From positions 116,762 through 180,761 of the forward strand of contig CAMNXF010000006.1 of assembly GCA_946567425.1 (NCBI GenBank): a DNA stretch of 64,000 bases, given 5' to 3'. The DNA comes from an uncultured Clostridia bacterium (GTDB lineage: Bacteria; Bacillota; Clostridia; Oscillospirales; Ruminococcaceae). The notes under the pieces were generated by a model. That model did not search any database and was not told where the DNA came from. It was given only the letters and a program-made list of their open reading frames with translations. The translations under genes were made by a program, and so were the position numbers. This document shows, one piece after another, positions 60,960 through 64,000 of this stretch (positions within the stretch are counted from its first letter, which is position 1; each line of letters starts with the position of its first letter).

Positions 60960-61801
60960 ATTGTTTCCTCCTTTACCATGTGCACGAAAAGTTCCTCGAT
61001 CGAGATAGGGCTGACGCTCATAGAACCGGGTACCGTTCCGCGGCGGACGATAGCCTCCGCGCCGTATGGGGTCACCTTTTTATGTAAAAGCGCGTTTTCG
61101 TCAAGCTCGGCGAGCTGCTGTTCGGTGCAGTGGATAACTCCGTATTCGCCGAGCAGAACGTCCTTTTCCTCAAACAAAAGCAGCTTCCCCTTGTGCAGAA
61201 ACGCGATGTAATCGCACAATTTCTCAAGATCGCTCACGATATGCGAGGAAATGAGTATCGAGTGGTTTTCATCGCGTGTGAACTCGCCGAACATATCCAC
61301 CACCTCGTCGCGGACAACGGGGTCGAGCCCGCTTGTCGGTTCGTCAAGCAGAAGCAGCTTGCTTCCGTGCGATACCGCGACCGCTATGCCGAGCTTCATT
61401 TTCATACCGCGCGAGAGGTCCTTGTACGGCTTGTTGTCGGGAATTGACAGCCTTTGCAGTGTATCACGGTAAAAGCCGTTGTTCCAGTTGCGGAACGTGC
61501 CGTTCATTATCTTCCCGACTTGCCGCGCGTTCAGGCAATCGGGAATGCCCGCCTCGTCCATAACGACTCCCACGTCCTCTTTTACGGATTTGATGTTCTC
61601 AGTATTATCCTTGCCGAACACCTTAATGCTGCCGCCGTCCTTGTGAAGCATATCCAGAATGAGTTTTATCGTGGTGCTTTTTCCCGCGCCGTTCTCTCCG
61701 ACAAGTCCGAGTATGCAGCCGTTAGGCAAGGTAAAGCTGATGTTGTCGAGCGTAAATCCGGGAAATGATTTTGTAAGCCCGTTGATTTCAAGTGCGTTCA
61801 T
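60956..61801 (-). CDS. ABC transporter ATPase (YtrB/BcrA-like)
   Basis: 281 residues. Walker A GENGAGKST near 36-44, signature LSRGM near 129-133, Walker B LLLLDEPTSGLDP near 150. The C-terminal extension of about 75 residues is usual for export ATPases of this group. Translationally coupled on both sides by 4-bp overlaps. Confidence 0.92.
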   Translation of the reverse strand: MNALEINGLTKSFPGFTLDNISFTLPNGCILGLVGENGAGKSTTIKLILDMLHKDGGSIKVFGKDNTENIKSVKEDVGVVMDEAGIPDCLNARQVGKIMNGTFRNWNNGFYRDTLQRLSIPDNKPYKDLSRGMKMKLGIAVAVSHGSKLLLLDEPTSGLDPVVRDEVVDMFGEFTRDENHSILISSHIVSDLEKLCDYIAFLHKGKLLLFEEKDVLLGEYGVIHCTEQQLAELDENALLHKKVTPYGAEAIVRRGTVPGSMSVSPISIEELFVHMVKEETI

Positions 61802-62178
61802 TGTTCTTCCTCCTTTAAAGCGAACCTCAGCATTTCTATTATGTCGTCATTTGTCAGATTGCACGTAGGAGCAAGTCTGACGATCTCGTCGAGATGTTCC
61901 TCAATCTTGCGGAGATTTTCCTCGCGGAGCAGTTCCACGTTTTTCGGCGCGACATAGCAGCCCTTCGCCTGTATCGTGTAGATGAAACCGTCCTTTTCCA
62001 GCTCCTCATACGCGCGTTTTGTCGTCACAAAGCTGATCTTCAGATCCTTGGCAAGCCCGCGTATCGACGGGAGCATTTCGTTTTCGGAAAGCGCCCCGCT
62101 TATTATCTGCGATTTTATTTGTGAGTATATCTGATCGTAGATAGGCACTCCGCTCTTATTATCTATAAATACTGTCAC
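61798..62178 (-). CDS. GntR-family regulator, YtrA subfamily
   Basis: 126 residues, GTG start with AAGGAG. Winged-helix domain (about 10-75) with GALSENEMLPSIRGLAKDL, and only a short dimerisation tail, as in the YtrA subfamily that controls ABC exporters. It heads the operon and most likely represses it through the repeated half-sites in its own promoter. Confidence 0.92.
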   Translation of the reverse strand: MTVFIDNKSGVPIYDQIYSQIKSQIISGALSENEMLPSIRGLAKDLKISFVTTKRAYEELEKDGFIYTIQAKGCYVAPKNVELLREENLRKIEEHLDEIVRLAPTCNLTNDDIIEMLRFALKEEEQ

Positions 62179-62200
62179 TTCATCACTCCTTGCTTCTTCA

Positions 62201-62243
62201 AACTGTATAGTTATATTATATACAGTTTATACAGTTTTGTCAA
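62201..62243 (-). promoter_or_regulatory. Consensus promoter with three YtrA-type half-sites
   Basis: Minus strand TTGACA (62238-62243), 17-bp spacer, TATAAT (62215-62220). The plus strand reads AACTGTATA (62201-62209), then TATACAGTT at 62219-62227 and again at 62228-62236. These half-sites overlap both promoter boxes, pointing to autoregulation by the GntR protein. Confidence 0.85.
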
Positions 62244-62368
62244 GAGGTATTTTGAAATTTTATTAAAAAATTTTCTTACAGAATATGGCAAAATATGCCG
62301 GTCGAACTTTGTCAACCGGCAAGTACATATATTATATAATATGTATTATTCGCTTTTGCGGAACTCGC

Positions 62369-62743
62369 TCACGATCCTTTCCAAGCTGCGTCGATAAGGA
62401 CGAACTGTATCGTCAGGTTGCACTTGTCGAAATAGATCTCGAAGATGACCATAGACGCCAGCATCAGCGGAGACATTCCGTGAAGCTCGTGCCGCAAAGA
62501 CGAAGCGACTGTCAGCAGCATAAGCTGTACTGTTGACAAAACGATACCGCGCGTATAAGGAAAAGCGGCTCTTGGGCAGCGCGGCAAATCCACCCGAGAT
62601 AAGTCCGCAGATTGTAATAGTAATACCGATGATCAGTCCGCCCTCCATTAACATATTCATGCCGTCGAATACCACACACATACTGCCACTACAAATCACG
62701 TGTGAAAGTTGATCGTTTTTTGCGTCATATTTATGCCATCCAT
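62369..62743 (-). pseudogene. Broken small membrane protein gene
   Basis: An ATG at 62743 with AAAGGATG upstream opens a frame that soon stops (MDGINMTQKTINFHT). Two other frames continue it: VICSGSMCVVFDG...LISGGFAALPKSRF, then from about 62561 YTRGIVLSTVQLMLL...LIDAAWKGS. Restoring two single-base shifts (one at the four-A run 62561-62564) yields one protein of about 125 residues with about three membrane segments. Family unknown. Could be a true pseudogene or carry sequence errors. Confidence 0.55.
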
Positions 62744-62792
62744 ACTAAACATCCTTTCATAAAATATTGCTCGCCATTGTTATACATATATA

Positions 62793-62821
62793 GTTATATC
62801 ATAAATGAAATTTTTTGTCAG
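62793..62821 (-). promoter_or_regulatory. Possible promoter of the broken membrane gene
   Basis: Minus strand CTGACA, 17-bp spacer, TATAAC, about 50 bp before the ATG at 62743. The rest of the gap 62744-62964 is AT-rich with no gene. Confidence 0.4.
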
Positions 62822-62964
62822 TAATTAGGAACTATATAAAATGTTGACAAATTATATATATTTTTTTAGAAGATTTTTAAAAACTGAGAGAGGGGAAATT
62901 TGAGTGACGTAAAAAATTGTCGATCGGCAATATTATGATATGTAAGCTGCAAAACCGTTTCCGA

Positions 62965-63825
62965 TTACAGGCTTTTGGAGTTAGCGGCGGCTCTGAAAAC
63001 GGCGGAGACCACAAGCATGATTGTTATCAGAACGCCTGTCACGGTGACGCGGTCGAGACCGTAAAGAACGGGGCAGGCGGATATGGCGGCGGTTGTGATT
63101 ATGCAGACGAACAGGGCGTTCCGAGGTTTAGCGGAGCGTTTTCCAACAATCATTACAATCACCGTGAAAACCGTAACGACGACCGTCATCAGCGCTGTAA
63201 TAAACGGCGGAAACATCGCGACGCCAAACGGAAGAGGATCAAAGTAAGAGTACATATCCTGCTTCGGCTCTACACCGGGCGGGGTCGCCCACAACAATAC
63301 CACTCCGTTCGGCAGCAGTTCCAGAACTATCGCGGCGGCGAGCGTTCCCAGCGAAATGCTCTCAAGCAATATTTTGGGTAAATCAAACAGCTTAAAAAAT
63401 CTTTTTGACGTAAGCATAAAAATTCCTCCGATAATTACAAAAACTCCCATAACAAATATCGGCGTGGCATTTCCCGCAGTATACAGCGGAGAGAAAAACA
63501 TACACACGCCTGCGATAAGGAGCAGTACGGCAACCGTCTTGCGGCTCATTTGTTTAACGTACAGAAGCGTCTCGATGAGCGCGCTGTCTGATTGCTTTAT
63601 CAGCGTTTCAGGTGTGGAGCGTTCGCCGCTCATAAGTTCCGCGATAGATACGTTAAGTTCCTTGGCAAGTATTTCCAGCACTGCTATGTCGGGAAAGCCG
63701 TGTCCGCGTTCCCATTTTGAGACCGCCTTGTCGGTCACGCCTATTTTGCCAGCGAGTTCCTTTTGCGTAAGACCGAGTTCTTTGCGAAGCTCGCAAATGA
63801 ACAAGCCCGTATTCTTGACATCCAT
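62965..63825 (-). CDS. XRE-family regulator with membrane domain
   Basis: 286 residues from the ATG at 63825 (AAAGGAAG site); the frame extends further upstream but only through the promoter. Residues 5-60 are a helix-turn-helix of the XRE type (LGLTQKELAGKIGVTDKAVS). About residues 93-285 contain five or six hydrophobic segments. Such membrane-tied XRE proteins occur in many Clostridia, probably sensing envelope signals. Confidence 0.85.
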   Translation of the reverse strand: MDVKNTGLFICELRKELGLTQKELAGKIGVTDKAVSKWERGHGFPDIAVLEILAKELNVSIAELMSGERSTPETLIKQSDSALIETLLYVKQMSRKTVAVLLLIAGVCMFFSPLYTAGNATPIFVMGVFVIIGGIFMLTSKRFFKLFDLPKILLESISLGTLAAAIVLELLPNGVVLLWATPPGVEPKQDMYSYFDPLPFGVAMFPPFITALMTVVVTVFTVIVMIVGKRSAKPRNALFVCIITTAAISACPVLYGLDRVTVTGVLITIMLVVSAVFRAAANSKSL

Positions 63826-63847
63826 TCGACCACTTCCTTTCGTAAAT

Positions 63848-63876
63848 ATTATAACATCTGTTGCAGATAAAGTCAA
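63848..63876 (-). promoter_or_regulatory. Promoter and internal palindrome of the XRE gene
   Basis: Minus strand TTGACT (63871-63876), 17-bp spacer, TATAAT (63848-63853). In the spacer lies ATCTG-TTG-CAGAT (63856-63868), a 5-bp inverted repeat placed for repression, perhaps by the XRE protein itself. Confidence 0.75.
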
Positions 63877-63962
63877 CCTACGCTTCGTAGAGCAATGATT
63901 ATATATGTTGTTAATGGGAATTTCGGTATCAAAAATATTTTTATTTTTTTTCAAAAAAGTAG

Positions 63963-63991
63963 TTGACAAAAAAGAGAGGATGTGATATAAT
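63963..63991 (+). promoter_or_regulatory. Consensus promoter for a gene beyond the right edge
   Basis: TTGACA, 17-bp spacer, TATAAT, all twelve positions matching, reading out of the window. The gene it serves is not visible. Confidence 0.8.
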
Positions 63992-64000
63992 TGAAAAGCA

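Noticed and set aside
1..64000. tRNA, rRNA, CRISPR arrays, prophage or integrative element genes
   Set aside because: None found by reading the intergenic gaps; the repeats present are isolated inverted-repeat elements, not spaced direct repeats.

Overview
The window looks like a chromosomal segment of an anaerobic gut Firmicute of the Ruminococcaceae/Oscillospiraceae type. I infer this from Gram-positive style sites (strong AGGAGG-like ribosome binding sites, TTGACA-N17-TATAAT promoters), an LplABC-type sugar importer with MsmX/UgpC-type ATPases, a rubredoxin, a TSCPD-domain protein, and fructose-PTS and YtrABC-like operons. Coding density is high. I see no rRNA, tRNA, CRISPR array, phage or integrase gene.

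Region 1 (1-30107) is a pectin/galacturonate utilisation locus. On the left are the 3' end of an SGNH esterase and three minus-strand genes (SIR2-like protein, AraC regulator, pectin methylesterase). Diverging from them is a long plus-strand run: a small membrane protein, two ABC permeases, a frameshifted solute-binding lipoprotein, four small membrane proteins around an ABC ATPase, GH28, GH105, a DUF3795-like protein, a GH4 alpha-galacturonidase and an AEC transporter. A second promoter region then precedes kduD, a KDPG aldolase-VOC fusion, kdgK, a TIM-barrel isomerase, kduI, a second ABC ATPase, a MATE protein, uxaB, uxaA, a 50-residue membrane peptide and uxaC. Together these give import of oligogalacturonides, cytoplasmic de-esterification and hydrolysis, and both routes (UxaC-UxaB-UxaA for saturated galacturonate, KduI-KduD for the unsaturated end product) converging on KDG, then KdgK and KdgA to pyruvate and glyceraldehyde-3-phosphate. 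The pectin enzymes whose N-termini are visible lack signal peptides.

Region 2 (30120-36140) is mixed: a TtcA-like PP-loop protein, a membrane protein, a CDF cation transporter, a slipin-like SPFH protein, a CPBP membrane protease behind a promoter that overlaps a perfect 12-bp inverted repeat, a rubredoxin and a small secreted protein. Region 3 (36240-44150) is the most unusual part. It is a compact fatty-acid/polyketide-like operon: PlsC-type acyltransferase, ACP, a fused ketosynthase plus degenerate (CLF-like) ketosynthase, ketoreductase, FabZ-like dehydratase, Sfp-type phosphopantetheinyl transferase and a flavin reductase. It faces a convergent acyl-CoA ligase. No enoyl reductase or malonyl transferase is present, which suggests an unsaturated (polyene-like) acyl product.

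Region 4 (44200-54115) is housekeeping: MetH activation protein, MTHFR, TSCPD protein, malic enzyme and a PHP phosphoesterase on the minus strand, then pth, a small unknown gene, mfd, a dCMP deaminase and rsmA/ksgA on the plus strand. Region 5 (54205-60174) is a fructose PTS locus (fruR-like deoR, fruK, fruA, HPr, ptsI). Its HPr lacks the regulatory serine. Region 6 (60336-64000) holds a GntR/ABC (YtrABC-like) operon, a broken membrane gene, an XRE membrane regulator and, at the very edge, a consensus promoter for a gene outside the window.

Several intergenic gaps carry inverted-repeat elements that look like non-autonomous mobile elements. Three of them (35.6, 37.1 and 56.3 kb) share an internal motif, and two of those share the same terminal inverted repeats.
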